Positions 49,428 to 63,636 are shown, counted from the stretch's first letter. The stretch: 64,000 nt of DNA from Sphingomonas sp. BAUL-RG-20F-R05-02 (GCF_022662305.1 NZ_JAKNQH010000004.1:248001-312000), one strand, 5' to 3'. Notes: generated from the letters alone by a model not told the origin. Numbers and translations are program-made.

Positions 49428-51581
49428 GTGAGGCCCGGCGAAGCGCAAGCGATCGTCGCGGGTACGCATGGTGATCCGTTCGCGGTGCTGGGCGTGCACC
49501 GCGAGGATGAGGCTATCGTCGCGCGCTGTTACATTCCGGGTGCGCAGGACGTGGCGGCGTTCGGGCTTGACGGCACGCCACTCGGCACGCTGATGCCGAC
49601 GGGTGAGGGCGGATTGTTCGCCGGGCCGCTCAAGCTGGTCGCGCCCAAGCCGGTGCGATATCATGCGCGAAACCCCGATGGCGACTGGTGGGTCGATGAT
49701 CCCTACGCCTATGGTCCGGTGCTGGGGCCGCTTGACGATCATTATATCGGCGAGGGGACTCACCTGCGCCTGTTCGACAAGCTCGGCGCCCATCTGCTGC
49801 ATCACGAAGGCAGTGAGGGCATGCATTTCGCGGTGTGGGCGCCCAATGCGCGCCGCGTGTCGGTTGTCGGGCCGTTCAACCAATGGGATGGCCGCCGTCA
49901 TGTCATGCGCCTGCGACGCGACACCGGTATCTGGGAAATCTTCATCCCCGGCGTCGGCACGGGTGAAGCGTACAAGTTCGAGATCCTGGCCAACAATGGA
50001 ACGCCGCTGCCGCTGAAGGCGGACCCGTTTGCCTTCCATGCCGAACTGCGCCCCTACACAGCCTCGCTGACCACCGCGCCGCTCGCGCATGAATGGGGCG
50101 ATCATGAACATCGCGGATTCTGGGCGAAGGCGGATGCGCGGCGTCAGCCGATCTCGATCTACGAAGTCCACGCCGGCTCCTGGCGACGCGGCTGGCAGGG
50201 CGAGTTCCTGACCTGGGACGAACTGGCCGACCAGTTGATCCCCTACGTTGTCGACCTAGGGTTCACTCATATCGAATTGATGCCGATCACCGAGCATCCC
50301 TATGATCCAAGCTGGGGCTACCAGACCACCGGCATGTTCGCGCCGACCTCGCGCTTCGGGGACGGCGAAGGCTTCGCGCGCTTCGTCGATGGCTGCCACC
50401 GTGCCGGGATCGGCGTGATCCTAGACTGGGTGCCGGCGCACTTTCCGGTCGACGCATTCGGGCTGGAGCATTTCGACGGCACCGCGCTGTACGAACATGC
50501 CGATCCTCGCCAAGGGTTCCATCCCGACTGGAACACCGCGATCTACAATTTCGGGCGCAGCGAAGTGTCCGCCTTTCTCGTCAATAGCGCGCTGTACTGG
50601 ACCGAGACGTTCCACCTCGATGGTCTGCGCGTCGATGCTGTCGCATCGATGCTGTACCTCGATTATTCGCGGAAGAGCGGCGAGTGGGTGCCCAATGCGC
50701 AGGGCGGTCGCGAGAATGTGGACGCGGTTGCCTTCCTCCAGCGTATGAACGCAGCGGTGTACGGCGCAAACCCCGGCGTAATGACGATCGCGGAGGAATC
50801 GACGTCGTGGCCGGGCGTCAGCAAGCCGGTGCATGAGGGCGGCCTCGGCTTCGGTTTCAAATGGAACATGGGCTTCATGCACGACACGCTCGCCTATCTG
50901 GCGCGTGATCCGGTGCATCGGCCCTGGCATCATGACGAGCTTCTGTTCGGCCTCGTCTACGCATTTGACGAGAATTTCGTGCTGCCGCTCAGCCATGACG
51001 AGGTGGTCCACGGCAAGGGCACGCTCCTTACCAAGATGGCGGGCACGTATTGGCAGAAGTTCGCCAATCTGCGCGCCTATTACGGTTTCATGTGGGGTTA
51101 TCCCGGCAAGAAGCTGCTGTTCATGGGGCAGGAGTTCGCCCAAGCCGCCGAATGGAGCGAAGCCCGCGGGCTCGACTGGCATTTGCTCGATCAGCCCGCG
51201 CATGATGGCGTACGCGGCCTCGTCCGCGATCTCAACCGTGTCTACCGCAAACATCCGGCGCTGCACGCACGCGATTGCGAGGGTGAGGGGTTCGCCTGGA
51301 TCGTCGCGGACGATCGCGACAATGCCGTATTCGCCTGGGTGCGGCAGGCGCCGAGCGAGGCTCCGGTGGTGGTCGTGACCAACTTCACGCCGCAGGTTCT
51401 GACTGGCTATCGCATCACCTTGCCCAGGGCGGGTACGTGGTGTGAGATTCTAAACACCGACGCACACGTTTATGGCGGCAGCGGCGTGGGCAATTTCGGT
51501 GGCATCGTGGCGGCGGAAGATGGCGGGGCTGTCATCACCATCCCACCGCTCGCCACCATCATGTTCGAACATAACACGTAA
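49428..51581 (+). CDS. glgB: 1,4-alpha-glucan branching enzyme
   Basis: The GH13 enzyme of 717 residues makes alpha-1,6 branches. An N-terminal CBM48-like domain precedes the catalytic barrel. Its nucleophile Asp lies in DGLRVDAVASMLY, the general acid Glu in TIAEESTSWP, and the third Asp in LPLSHDEVVHGK. Two adjacent GTG codons at 49425 and 49428 could start it; AAGGAG (49416-49421) is better spaced for 49428. Confidence 0.97.
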   Translation: MRPGEAQAIVAGTHGDPFAVLGVHREDEAIVARCYIPGAQDVAAFGLDGTPLGTLMPTGEGGLFAGPLKLVAPKPVRYHARNPDGDWWVDDPYAYGPVLGPLDDHYIGEGTHLRLFDKLGAHLLHHEGSEGMHFAVWAPNARRVSVVGPFNQWDGRRHVMRLRRDTGIWEIFIPGVGTGEAYKFEILANNGTPLPLKADPFAFHAELRPYTASLTTAPLAHEWGDHEHRGFWAKADARRQPISIYEVHAGSWRRGWQGEFLTWDELADQLIPYVVDLGFTHIELMPITEHPYDPSWGYQTTGMFAPTSRFGDGEGFARFVDGCHRAGIGVILDWVPAHFPVDAFGLEHFDGTALYEHADPRQGFHPDWNTAIYNFGRSEVSAFLVNSALYWTETFHLDGLRVDAVASMLYLDYSRKSGEWVPNAQGGRENVDAVAFLQRMNAAVYGANPGVMTIAEESTSWPGVSKPVHEGGLGFGFKWNMGFMHDTLAYLARDPVHRPWHHDELLFGLVYAFDENFVLPLSHDEVVHGKGTLLTKMAGTYWQKFANLRAYYGFMWGYPGKKLLFMGQEFAQAAEWSEARGLDWHLLDQPAHDGVRGLVRDLNRVYRKHPALHARDCEGEGFAWIVADDRDNAVFAWVRQAPSEAPVVVVTNFTPQVLTGYRITLPRAGTWCEILNTDAHVYGGSGVGNFGGIVAAEDGGAVITIPPLATIMFEHNT

Positions 51582-51593
51582 CGGGAGAGAACC

Positions 51594-52853
51594 ATGGTCG
51601 AGAGGAGAGGCGCACCGCTCGCGCGCGACGCGATGGCCTATGTACTGGCGGGCGGACGCGGCAGCCGGCTGTGGGAATTGACCGACGTGCGCGCCAAGCC
51701 CGCGGTCTATTTCGGCGGCAAGGCGCGCATCATCGATTTCGCACTGTCGAATGCGCTGAATTCGGGCATCCGCCGCATCGGCGTGGCGACCCAGTACAAG
51801 GCGCATTCGCTGATCCGCCATTTGCAACGGGGCTGGAACTTCTTCCGTCCGGAACGCAACGAAAGCTTCGACATTCTACCCGCCAGCCAGCGGCAGGACG
51901 AATATGGCTGGTATTCGGGTACGGCCGACGCGGTGTACCAGAACCTCGATGTGATCGAGGGCTATGGGCCGGAGTTCATGGTCATCCTAGCGGGCGATCA
52001 CGTCTACAAGATGGACTATGAATTGATGCTGCAACAGCATGTCGATTCTGGCGCCGACGTGACGGTCGGCTGTCTCGAGGTGCCGCGCATGGAGGCGACC
52101 GCGTTCGGCGTGATGCATGTGGACGAGAGCGATCGCATCGTCGCCTTCGTCGAGAAGCCGAAGGATCCGCCCGGCATCCCCGCGCAGCCGGACCTCGCGC
52201 TCGCTTCGATGGGCATCTACGTGTTCCGCACGAAGTTCCTCGCCGATCTGCTGCGGCGCGATGCGCAGAACCCGGCGTCGCAGCATGATTTCGGCGGCGA
52301 CCTGATCCCCTATGTCGTCGAACATGGCAAAGCGGTGGCGCATCGCTTCGCGTCGAGTTGCGTGCGGTCCGAGCTGGAGCAGAACAGCTACTGGCGCGAT
52401 GTCGGCACGATCGACGCCTATTGGGAGGCGAATATCGACCTCACCGACGTGATCCCGCACCTCGATATCTACGATCGTGCCTGGCCCTTGTGGACCTATT
52501 CGGAGATCACGCCGCCGGCCAAGTTCGTGCATGATTTCGATGGGCGGCGTGGCAGCGCGATTTCGTCGCTGGTCGCGGGCGGATGCATCATCTCCGGCTC
52601 GGCATTGCACAGGAGCCTGATCTTCACCGGCGTGCGCGCGCACAGTTACTCGACGATCACCGAGGCGGTGGTGATGCCGCGCTGTGAAATCGGAAGGGGT
52701 GCGCAACTCACCAAGGTGATCGTCGATTCGGACGTCAAGATCCCCGCCGGGCTGATCGTCGGCGAAGACCCGATCGCGGACGCCGAACGCTTCCGCCGCA
52801 CCGAGCAGGGCGTGGTGCTCATCACCCAACCGATGATCGACCGGCTGGGCTGA
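51594..52853 (+). CDS. glgC: Glucose-1-phosphate adenylyltransferase
   Basis: The 419-residue enzyme makes ADP-glucose, the glycogen precursor, and is normally the controlled step. The nucleotide-binding [38 protein letters not shown] and the sugar-binding FVEKP are present; the C-terminal part is the left-handed helix that carries allosteric sites. CGGGAGA precedes the ATG. Confidence 0.97.
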   Translation: MVERRGAPLARDAMAYVLAGGRGSRLWELTDVRAKPAVYFGGKARIIDFALSNALNSGIRRIGVATQYKAHSLIRHLQRGWNFFRPERNESFDILPASQRQDEYGWYSGTADAVYQNLDVIEGYGPEFMVILAGDHVYKMDYELMLQQHVDSGADVTVGCLEVPRMEATAFGVMHVDESDRIVAFVEKPKDPPGIPAQPDLALASMGIYVFRTKFLADLLRRDAQNPASQHDFGGDLIPYVVEHGKAVAHRFASSCVRSELEQNSYWRDVGTIDAYWEANIDLTDVIPHLDIYDRAWPLWTYSEITPPAKFVHDFDGRRGSAISSLVAGGCIISGSALHRSLIFTGVRAHSYSTITEAVVMPRCEIGRGAQLTKVIVDSDVKIPAGLIVGEDPIADAERFRRTEQGVVLITQPMIDRLG

Positions 52854-52857
52854 CGAC

Positions 52858-55930
<3,073 letters not shown>

Positions 55931-55931
<1 letters not shown>

Positions 55932-57793
55932 TGGAGCCGCCATTCCCGCCCGGCGCGCACGTTCAAGACGACGGTACGCACTTCACGATCTGGTCGGAAC
56001 ATGCCGCGACGATCGATCTCGTGCTGTTCGACGCCGACGATAGCGAGATCCTGCGCAAGCGCCTCGATATGCGGCAGGGCGGCTGGCATCACACCTTTGT
56101 CGAAACGGTCGGGCCGGGCGCGCGATACGGATATCGGATCGACGGGCGCTACGATCCTGCCAACGGCCATTGGTTCGACCCATCCAAGCTGCTCGTCGAC
56201 CCCTATGCGATCGCCATCGACCGGCCGTTCGTGCAGGATCCGCGGCTGGGCGAACGTGGCGTCGATACCGCCGCGCTGGTGCCGAAGGGCATAGTCACCA
56301 TCCTGCCCGAGCCCGGCTTTTCCGAGCCGCCACACTTTTCGCCCGGCGGCCTGATCTACGAACTCCCCGTGCGCGCCTTCACGATGCTACATCCGCAAGT
56401 GCCAGAGGCGCAGCGCGGCACGATCGCGGCGCTCGGCCATCCGGCGGTGATCGCGCACCTCAAGGCGCTTGGCGTCGCCGCCGTCGAACTGATGCCGATC
56501 GCGGCATGGATCGACGAGCGCCATCTGCCGCCGCTGTGGCTGCGCAATGCATGGGGCTATAACACCATCCCGTTCATGGCGCTCGATCCGCGTCTCGCGC
56601 CCGGCGGCATCGCGGACCTGGCGGATGTGGTGGCGACATTGCACGCGGCCGGGATCAGCGTGTTTCTCGACATGGTGTTCAATCACAGCGGGGAGAGTGA
56701 CGCGCAAGGCGCCACGGTGTCGCTGCGCGGTATCGACGGCGCGAACTATTTCCGCATGGCTGACGGCACGCTCATCAACGATACCGGTTGTGGCAACACG
56801 CTGGCCTGCGAGCGGCCGCCGATGCAGCGGCTGATCCTCGATACGCTGCGGCACTTCGTCGTCAACGCCGGCATCGATGGCTTCCGCTTCGATCTCGCGC
56901 CGGTGCTGGCGCGCGGACCCGACGGGTTCGATCCCCAGGTCCCGCTGCTCGCGGCGATGGCGGCCGATCCGGTCCTTAGCGATAGGGTGATGATCGCGGA
57001 GCCGTGGGATCTTGGCCCGGGCGGCTACCAGTTCGGTCGCTTTCCGGCGCCCTGGCTGGAGTGGAGCGACCGGTACCGCGACGACGTGCGCCGTTTCTGG
57101 CGCGGTGACGCGGGGCGTATCGGCGATCTCGTCACGCGGATCGCCGGTTCGTCGGATGTTTTTGCCGGGCCGTTCACACGTGGCGTCAGCTTCATCGCCG
57201 CGCATGATGGTTTTACCCTCGCCGATTGCGTCTCTTACGAAACCAAGCACAACGAGGCGAACGGCGAAGGCAATCGGGACGGCCACACGCCCAACCATTC
57301 CTGGAACAACGGTGTCGAAGGCCCGAGCGATGATCCGGCAATCATCGCCGCGCGCCGTCGCGACGTCAAGGCGCTGCTGGCGACGCTGTTTGCCACGCGC
57401 GGCACGATCATGCTCACTGCCGGGGACGAATTTGGCCGTAGCCAACGCGGCAACAACAACGCCTATTGCCAGGACAACGCCTTCACATGGCTCGACTGGA
57501 CAAATCGCGATACCGAGCTGGAGGCGTTTGTCGCCAGCCTGTCCGGGATACGCGCTCAGTGCCCGAGCCTGGCCGATCCGACGCTGCTAACCGACAGCAA
57601 CGTCAGCTGGCTTCGACCCGACGGGTGTGCGTTCACCGTCGACGATTGGTACGATCCTGCTACGGGCGCGATCGCGATGCGGTTGGCTGGCGTCACCGTG
57701 TTGTTCAACCGAACGCCCGACCCCATCACCTTCGTCACGCCGGCCGCGACAGTGGAGGCACGCAGTGTCATGTTCGTGCCGGACGCCGGTTAG
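55931..57793 (+). CDS. glgX: Glycogen debranching enzyme
   Basis: The 620-residue GH13 isoamylase-type enzyme cuts branches left by GlgP. An N-terminal CBM48 is followed by the barrel: Asp nucleophile in IDGFRFDLAPVLAR, Glu in MIAEPWDLGPGGYQ and Asp in FIAAHDGFTLADC. Its ATG shares a base with the pgm stop. It is slightly shorter than many GlgX proteins. Confidence 0.96.
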
Positions 57794-57848
57794 CTTCGTA
57801 CTTTTACGGAGTTGCGTTTCGCTGGCCTGACGAGCAGCTACGCGCACG

Positions 57849-59897
57849 ATGGACGCGTTGCGCAACTTTGCCTTTCCAGGGGGGACGGAGAGCGCCAGTG
57901 GGCGTTGGTGGACGCGCTTCGCCCTGCTCACGCTGGGCTGCTTCGCCGCTTTCCTCATCGGGTTCATCCTGAATCGGTCCGCACCGGTGCCGCCGATCAT
58001 GCCGGTCACAGGCGTTGCGATGGCCGGCCTGCTGCTGTGGGGCAAGCGGATGTGGCCGGCCGTGCCGATCTCCGTTTTGATGGGGGCGCTCGTGCTGGGC
58101 CTTCCACACCCAGTGTTGCAGATCGTCATCGCGCTTGCGCTCACGATCGGGCCGGTCGTCGGCACGTGGGTGGTGGAGCGGATGGTCGGGCGGGTAAAAC
58201 TCCCTGCACGGGCCGAACACGCAATGCCGATCATCCTCGGTGCCTGTGTCTGCTCCGTGCTGATGGCGGCGTGCGTAAGCGGCCCGATGGCGTTGCACGG
58301 CGACCTGCGTGGGGTCACGTTCGCGGCCGATCTGTTCAGCCGCAGCCTGCGGCACCTGACTGGTGCGATGTTGACCTTGCCGTTGATGCTCGCCTGGGCG
58401 GATACGCGGCCGGACCACTGGGATCCGCGACGCTGGCTGCACTTTGCGATCATCCTGATCGTGACCGCTTTGGTCGCCTATCCGATCTTCCTTCGCCGGG
58501 ACGCCAGTCCGATCTCCTGGGCGGTTTTCCCGCCGTTGATCTGGGCAGCGCTGGCGTTTCGGATGCGCGGCGTGACGGCGGCCATGCTTGTCGTCAGCGT
58601 GGAGGCGTTCGCGGGCATATCCAACGACGTCGGTGTTTTCGTCCACAGCGACTTCGAACCTATGCTGTTAATGCTGCTGTTCATCAGCATTACGACTGCG
58701 ACCATGCTGGCGTTTGCGGCGCTTGCGTATGAACGGATCAGTGAGCGCCGGCTTCATCTGGAGGTGTCCGACGCGAAGCTGGCACTGGAGATCGCGCAGG
58801 CGGAGGCGCTCGATGCCAACACCCGGCTACGGCTGTCACAGGAGGCGGCGGGCGCAAGCGCATGGCAATATGACGTCGAGTCTGCGCGGATCGTGCGTAC
58901 GTTCGGAGAGAATGAGAGCGTCGATATCATGACCGGGCACGCCCCGGTGGGTGGCTTTTCCGCGGAGGTGGTTGGCGCCGACATGGCGCTGGTGGTCGCC
59001 GCGATGCGCCGGGCGGTCGAAACCGAAGGTTCGCTGGACATGACGGTACGGACCGGATCGGTCGAGCGGCCGACGCGGTGGCTGCGTGTGGTCGCCCGGT
59101 ACGACGGGTCGAACGGGAGGCGACGATTGGTCGGCATGACGTTGGACGTGACGCCATTGCATGAGGCGCAGTCGGCGGCGCAGGCGGCCAACGAGAAACT
59201 GCTGAGCATCTCGCGGCTGAGCGCGATGGGGGCGATGGCCTCCACGCTCGCGCACGAACTCAACCAGCCGCTGACTGCGATCGCCAACTACGGCGCGACC
59301 TCGCGGATGCTGCTGGCTTCGAACATTCCCGATGCCAATGAAATGGCGAGCGAACATCTCGGCCAGCTCGTCGATGCGAGCCTTCGCGCCGGCAAGATCA
59401 TTCGCAAAATGCGTGATTTCACGATCAGTGGTGAGATAACCCGCACCGTCGCGGATCTTGGCGATATCGTTCAGGCGGCGTGGGCGAACGTTCGCGACAG
59501 GCCAGTCGCGATCGGTGCTGTCCTGAATTTCGATGACGGGCGGCACGCGCCAATGGTGGCAGTCGACCGGCTTCAGATCGAACAGGTGCTGGTCAACCTG
59601 TTGCTCAACGCGGTTGAGGCGACCGCCGGGCAGGACGACCGCCAAGTCGATGTGGTGATCGTCGGCGGGGCTGATGCCGTCACGGTGACGGTGGGTGACA
59701 ACGGCCGTGGCCTGCCGGAAGGCATGATCGACAACCTGTTCGAACCGTTCCGCACGACAAAGCCGGATGGCACCGGCCTTGGCCTGCCGATCTGCCGTAC
59801 CATCGTCGAGGCGCATGGCGGCAAACTGTGGGCGGAGGCTCGCCCGGAGGGCACCGCGTTCGTCTTTACCATCGCCGGCGACGCCCTGCTGCATTGA
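57849..59897 (+). CDS. MASE1-type membrane sensor histidine kinase
   Basis: The 682-residue kinase has eight or nine membrane helices similar to MASE1, a coiled linker, a PAS-like domain and a FixL-type kinase core. The phosphoacceptor His lies in STLAHELNQPLTAIANYG, and the ATP-binding domain ends FEPFRTTKPDGTGLGLPICR. It follows glgX by 55 bases. No response regulator is next to it, so the output is unknown. Confidence 0.88.
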   Translation: MDALRNFAFPGGTESASGRWWTRFALLTLGCFAAFLIGFILNRSAPVPPIMPVTGVAMAGLLLWGKRMWPAVPISVLMGALVLGLPHPVLQIVIALALTIGPVVGTWVVERMVGRVKLPARAEHAMPIILGACVCSVLMAACVSGPMALHGDLRGVTFAADLFSRSLRHLTGAMLTLPLMLAWADTRPDHWDPRRWLHFAIILIVTALVAYPIFLRRDASPISWAVFPPLIWAALAFRMRGVTAAMLVVSVEAFAGISNDVGVFVHSDFEPMLLMLLFISITTATMLAFAALAYERISERRLHLEVSDAKLALEIAQAEALDANTRLRLSQEAAGASAWQYDVESARIVRTFGENESVDIMTGHAPVGGFSAEVVGADMALVVAAMRRAVETEGSLDMTVRTGSVERPTRWLRVVARYDGSNGRRRLVGMTLDVTPLHEAQSAAQAANEKLLSISRLSAMGAMASTLAHELNQPLTAIANYGATSRMLLASNIPDANEMASEHLGQLVDASLRAGKIIRKMRDFTISGEITRTVADLGDIVQAAWANVRDRPVAIGAVLNFDDGRHAPMVAVDRLQIEQVLVNLLLNAVEATAGQDDRQVDVVIVGGADAVTVTVGDNGRGLPEGMIDNLFEPFRTTKPDGTGLGLPICRTIVEAHGGKLWAEARPEGTAFVFTIAGDALLH

Positions 59898-60024
59898 GCA
59901 ATTACGGGCGGCAAGGTCGCAAGGTCATTGTCGCGAAGCGATCCGACCACCGATCGGCGGAAACACGGATTGCGACGATCCTCAGCGTATCTTGTTGGCG
60001 ACTAATGTTGCCAAAAACGGAGCC

Positions 60025-61038
60025 TTAGAAGGCGCGAGCGATGGCGAACTCGACGGCTTCGATCATCGCGTCCTTGGCCTGACCATCGGGAAAGATCGCG
60101 AGGGAGTCGATCGCGCGCCGTCCGTAATGGCGCGCGCGCGCCATCGTATCGTCGATCGCGCGCGTGCTGCGCACCAGCGCGAGCGCGTGGGTGAAATCCT
60201 CGTCGCGATTGCGGTGGCCCTCGATCGCGGCCTTCCAGAACGTCCGGTCAGCCTCGTCACCACGCGCATAGGCGAGGATCACGGGAAGCGTCGCCTTGCC
60301 CTCGCGGAAGTCATCGCCCGCATCCTTGCCCATCGTGCCGGCATCCGACACATAGTCGATCGCGTCGTCGACAAGCTGGAACGCCACGCCGAGATTGCGT
60401 CCATAGGCGTCGAGCGCCGCTTCCTCCGCCTCGCTTCGCTCCGCAACCACCGCCGCGATCCGGCAGGCGGCGGCGAACAGCGCGGCGGTCTTGGCGACGA
60501 TAATGTCGAGATAGCGTTCCTCGGGCGTGTCGACCCGGCGCGCGGCGGTGAGTTGGTTGACCTCACCCTCGGCAATAATCGCGCTCGCGCTCGACAGGAT
60601 CTTGAGCACCTTGAGGCTGCCCGCCTCGACCATCAGTTCGAACGAGCGGCTGAACAGGAAATCGCCGACCAGCACGCTCGCCGGATTGCCCCAGATCAGG
60701 TTGGCGGTGCGCTTGCCACGCCTCAGGTCCGAGCCGTCGACAACGTCGTCGTGCAACAAGGTAGCGGTGTGGATGAATTCGACCGCAGCCGCGAGTTCAT
60801 GGTGGTGAACACCATCGTACCCGAGCAGCTTGGCACTGGCGAGCGTCAGCATCGGCCGCATGCGCTTGCCGCCGCCCGCGATCAGATGGCCGGCCAGCGT
60901 CGGGATCAACGGGATATCCGACCGCATGCGATCGAGGATGACGGCGTTGACCTGTTTCAGATCGGCAGCGATCAGCGCCACCATCGGATCGAGCGATGGT
61001 GCTGGGCGGGGTTCGAGGCGTTGGGTCGTGGCGCTCAT
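60025..61038 (-). CDS. ispB: Polyprenyl diphosphate synthase (octaprenyl-type)
   Basis: The 337-residue enzyme lengthens isoprenoid chains, most likely the ubiquinone side chain. Both aspartate-rich sites are present: LLHDDVVDGSDLRRG and QLVDDAIDYVSD. The chain length, probably decaprenyl in this group, cannot be read reliably from sequence. The ATG at 61038 starts MSATTQRLEP; it is divergent from the chorismate mutase. Confidence 0.93.
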   Translation of the reverse strand: MSATTQRLEPRPAPSLDPMVALIAADLKQVNAVILDRMRSDIPLIPTLAGHLIAGGGKRMRPMLTLASAKLLGYDGVHHHELAAAVEFIHTATLLHDDVVDGSDLRRGKRTANLIWGNPASVLVGDFLFSRSFELMVEAGSLKVLKILSSASAIIAEGEVNQLTAARRVDTPEERYLDIIVAKTAALFAAACRIAAVVAERSEAEEAALDAYGRNLGVAFQLVDDAIDYVSDAGTMGKDAGDDFREGKATLPVILAYARGDEADRTFWKAAIEGHRNRDEDFTHALALVRSTRAIDDTMARARHYGRRAIDSLAIFPDGQAKDAMIEAVEFAIARAF

Positions 61039-61146
61039 CTTCCCGCGATGTGGCGGCACTGGCGCGCAAAGGCAAGCCCGCATTAGGCTTGCGCGGCGCG
61101 GGTCGCCTGCGCAAAAGGCGTGTCACAGTCGAGAGGGAGGCCGCGA

Positions 61147-61431
61147 GTGAGCGACGAAACGCTGGCAGGATATCGCCAGAGCATCGACAATATCGACGCG
61201 GCGCTGGTGTTCCTGCTCGCCGAGCGGTTCAAGGTGACGCAGGCGGTCGGTCGTTACAAGGCCACCGCCGGCTTGCCGCCCGCCGACCCCGGCCGCGAGG
61301 ATGCGCAGATCACGCGGCTGCGCGGTCTCGCCAAACAGGCCGATCTCGATCCCGATTTCAGCGAAAAATTCTTGCGGTTCATCATCGACGAGGTGATTCG
61401 CCACCATGAGCGCGTCCGCGACGCGGGCTGA
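61147..61431 (+). CDS. Chorismate mutase, AroQ type
   Basis: The 94-residue all-helical protein has the family residues LAGYRQSIDNIDAALVFLLAERF and YKATAGLPPADPGRE, with the final IIDEVIRHHERVR. It makes prephenate for phenylalanine and tyrosine. The GTG at 61147 has GGGAGG upstream; the earlier GTG at 61120 does not. It is a stand-alone domain. Confidence 0.92.
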   Translation: MSDETLAGYRQSIDNIDAALVFLLAERFKVTQAVGRYKATAGLPPADPGREDAQITRLRGLAKQADLDPDFSEKFLRFIIDEVIRHHERVRDAG

Positions 61432-61480
61432 GCCGCTTCATTCGGTTCAGTCGTAGGAGCCTCGACCGACCGCGATCAGC

Positions 61481-62365
61481 TCAACCACCCCGTGCCGTGC
61501 GAAAGCGGCGCGGGGACTGGCCGGCATGACGCGCGAAGAAGCGGGAAAAATAAGCCGGATCCTCGAATCCCACTGCCCATGCGACCTGGTGGACGGTCAT
61601 GTCGGTGTACAGCAGCAACCGTCGCGCCTCCAGCATCGCGCGTTCATCCAGCATCGCGTTCGGCGACGATCCGCCCACCCGCGCGCAGGCGAGCCGCAGC
61701 GCGGTTTCGCTCACCCCCAGCGCGGCGGCGTGGACCGCGACCGGCTCGCGCAGGCGGAAGCGCGCCTCGATGCGTTCGCGTAAGTGCGCCACCACCAGCG
61801 CTTGGCGCCCCGGCGCATCCCCCGCCAGCGCGCCGACCGCCGCGCGGCGCAGCGCCCGTACCAGGATCGCAAGCACCTCCGCTTCCACCGCACTGCGCTG
61901 ACCGACGCCGATCCAGCCGAGTTCGCGAAGCAACTGGCTGACCGCGCGCTCGACCGCGACGTGATCCTCCGCATCCAGCGCGATCGCCTGCGCAGGGTGG
62001 AACAGCGTGGCGAGATCGCGGTCACGCTCGGCCAGTTGCGTCACATAGGCGTCGGCGAGCGTGATGACCCAGCCGCGCGATTCGTTCGCCCAGGTGAAGC
62101 CGTGCACCGCCCCCGCCGGGATCAGCAGCAGCGCGGGCGCGGTGAACGCACAGGTGACACCGTCCACCTGCATCGTCCCGCCGCCCTCGGTCATCACGAA
62201 GACGTGGTTGAGATCGGGGTGAAGATGCGGCTGGATTGTCCATTCACTCGGCCGCGAACGATCGTCGAGGCTTTCGACATGGACGAACCCCTCGCGAACC
62301 GCCCGCTGCGGCTCGCCGTAGAGATAGAAGGCGGGAATAGCGGGCGCGGCGGATCGCATCGGCAT
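61481..62365 (-). CDS. pobR: AraC-family regulator, PobR-like
   Basis: The 294-residue protein has a cupin-type sensor domain at residues about 20-110 and an AraC helix-turn-helix at the C-terminus, ending SRFFARHAGQSPRRFR. It is divergent from the 4-hydroxybenzoate hydroxylase gene with a gap of about 100 bases. This is how PobR, the 4-hydroxybenzoate-responsive activator, is placed. The symbol rests on that context. Confidence 0.85.
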   Translation of the reverse strand: MPMRSAAPAIPAFYLYGEPQRAVREGFVHVESLDDRSRPSEWTIQPHLHPDLNHVFVMTEGGGTMQVDGVTCAFTAPALLLIPAGAVHGFTWANESRGWVITLADAYVTQLAERDRDLATLFHPAQAIALDAEDHVAVERAVSQLLRELGWIGVGQRSAVEAEVLAILVRALRRAAVGALAGDAPGRQALVVAHLRERIEARFRLREPVAVHAAALGVSETALRLACARVGGSSPNAMLDERAMLEARRLLLYTDMTVHQVAWAVGFEDPAYFSRFFARHAGQSPRRFRTARGG

Positions 62366-62466
62366 GGCCTGAAGCTGCTGGATCGTCCAACTATCCGGTC
62401 GCGCCTGCCATGTCCAATCGTGCCGTCGCGCCGCATCCTGCCGTCAACGAAAAGACGGAGAGATGC

Positions 62467-63636
62467 GTGAAAACTCAGGTTGCGATCGTGGGCGCCGGCC
62501 CGGCGGGGCTGCTGCTCGGCCATCTGCTCCGTGCCGAGGGGATCGAGGTCGTCGTGGTCGAACGCGCCGCGCCGGATTACGTACTCGGTCGCATCCGCGC
62601 GGGCGTATTGGAAACGACGCTCACCGATCTGCTCGACCGGCTTGGCCTTGGCGAACGCATGCATGCGGAGGGCATCCCGCACGACGGCTTCAACCTCGCC
62701 GACGGTGAACGGCTGATCCGCATCGACGTCGCTGCGCTCACCGGGCGGGAGGTGATGGTGTACGGCCAGACCGAAGTGACGCGCGACCTGATGGACGCGG
62801 CACCTTCGCGCGGATTGGAAGTGATCTACGAGGCCGCCGATCTCGCGCTGCACGATGTCGAGGGCGACGCGCCCTACATCACCTATATCAAAGGTGGTGC
62901 GCAGCACCGGCTCGACGCGCGCTTTATCTGTGGGTGTGACGGCTATCACGGCCCCTCGCGCAAGGCGTTCCCCGCCTCGGCCGGGCAGCATTGCGAGAAG
63001 GTCTATCCGTTCGGCTGGCTCGGCATCCTTGCCGACGTGCCGCCGTGCAACCACGAGCTGATCTACGCCAACCACGCGCATGGTTTCGCGCTCGCCTCGA
63101 TGCGGTCGGCCACGCGCAGCCGCTATTACATCCAGGTGCCGCTCGACGAGAAGATCGAAGAGTGGCCCGACGACCGGCTGTGGGACGAACTCGCGCTGCG
63201 GCTCGGGCCGGATGCCGCCGCGCACATGACGCGTGGGAACGCGCTGGAGAAGTCGATCGCACCGCTGCGCTCGTTCGTTTTCGAGCCAATGCGCCACGGC
63301 AGCCTGTTCCTTGCCGGGGATAGCGCGCATATCGTCCCGCCGACCGGCGCGAAGGGGCTTAACCTCGCCGCGTCCGACGTGGCGTATCTGTCCGAGGCGC
63401 TGGCGCGCTATTTCCGCAGCAACGACCCGGATGGCGTGGCCGGCTATTCCGCGCGTGCGCTGGCGCGGGTGTGGAAGGCGGAGCGGTTCTCTTGGCAGCT
63501 CACCCGCCTGATGCACCGTTTCCCCGAGGCGGATGCGTTCGATCGACGCATGCAACTTGCAGATCTTGACTATATCGCGTCTTCAGTCGCGGCGCAGACC
63601 ACGATCGCGGAAAATTACGTCGGATTGCCGCTGTAA
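62467..63636 (+). CDS. pobA: 4-hydroxybenzoate 3-monooxygenase
   Basis: The 389-residue FAD enzyme makes protocatechuate from 4-hydroxybenzoate with NADPH and oxygen. The FAD-binding GAGPAGLLLGHLLRAEG is at the start, with the late GDSAHIVPPTGAKGLNLAA. The GTG at 62467 has GGAGAG upstream and matches the N-terminus of known PobA; an ATG at 62410 adds 19 unlikely residues. No protocatechuate ring-cleavage gene is in the window. Confidence 0.95.
   Translation: MKTQVAIVGAGPAGLLLGHLLRAEGIEVVVVERAAPDYVLGRIRAGVLETTLTDLLDRLGLGERMHAEGIPHDGFNLADGERLIRIDVAALTGREVMVYGQTEVTRDLMDAAPSRGLEVIYEAADLALHDVEGDAPYITYIKGGAQHRLDARFICGCDGYHGPSRKAFPASAGQHCEKVYPFGWLGILADVPPCNHELIYANHAHGFALASMRSATRSRYYIQVPLDEKIEEWPDDRLWDELALRLGPDAAAHMTRGNALEKSIAPLRSFVFEPMRHGSLFLAGDSAHIVPPTGAKGLNLAASDVAYLSEALARYFRSNDPDGVAGYSARALARVWKAERFSWQLTRLMHRFPEADAFDRRMQLADLDYIASSVAAQTTIAENYVGLPL

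Noticed and set aside
47661..50171. 836-codon open frame on the minus strand opposite glgP and glgB
   Set aside because: It crosses two well-supported genes and the gap between them; composition is shadow-like.
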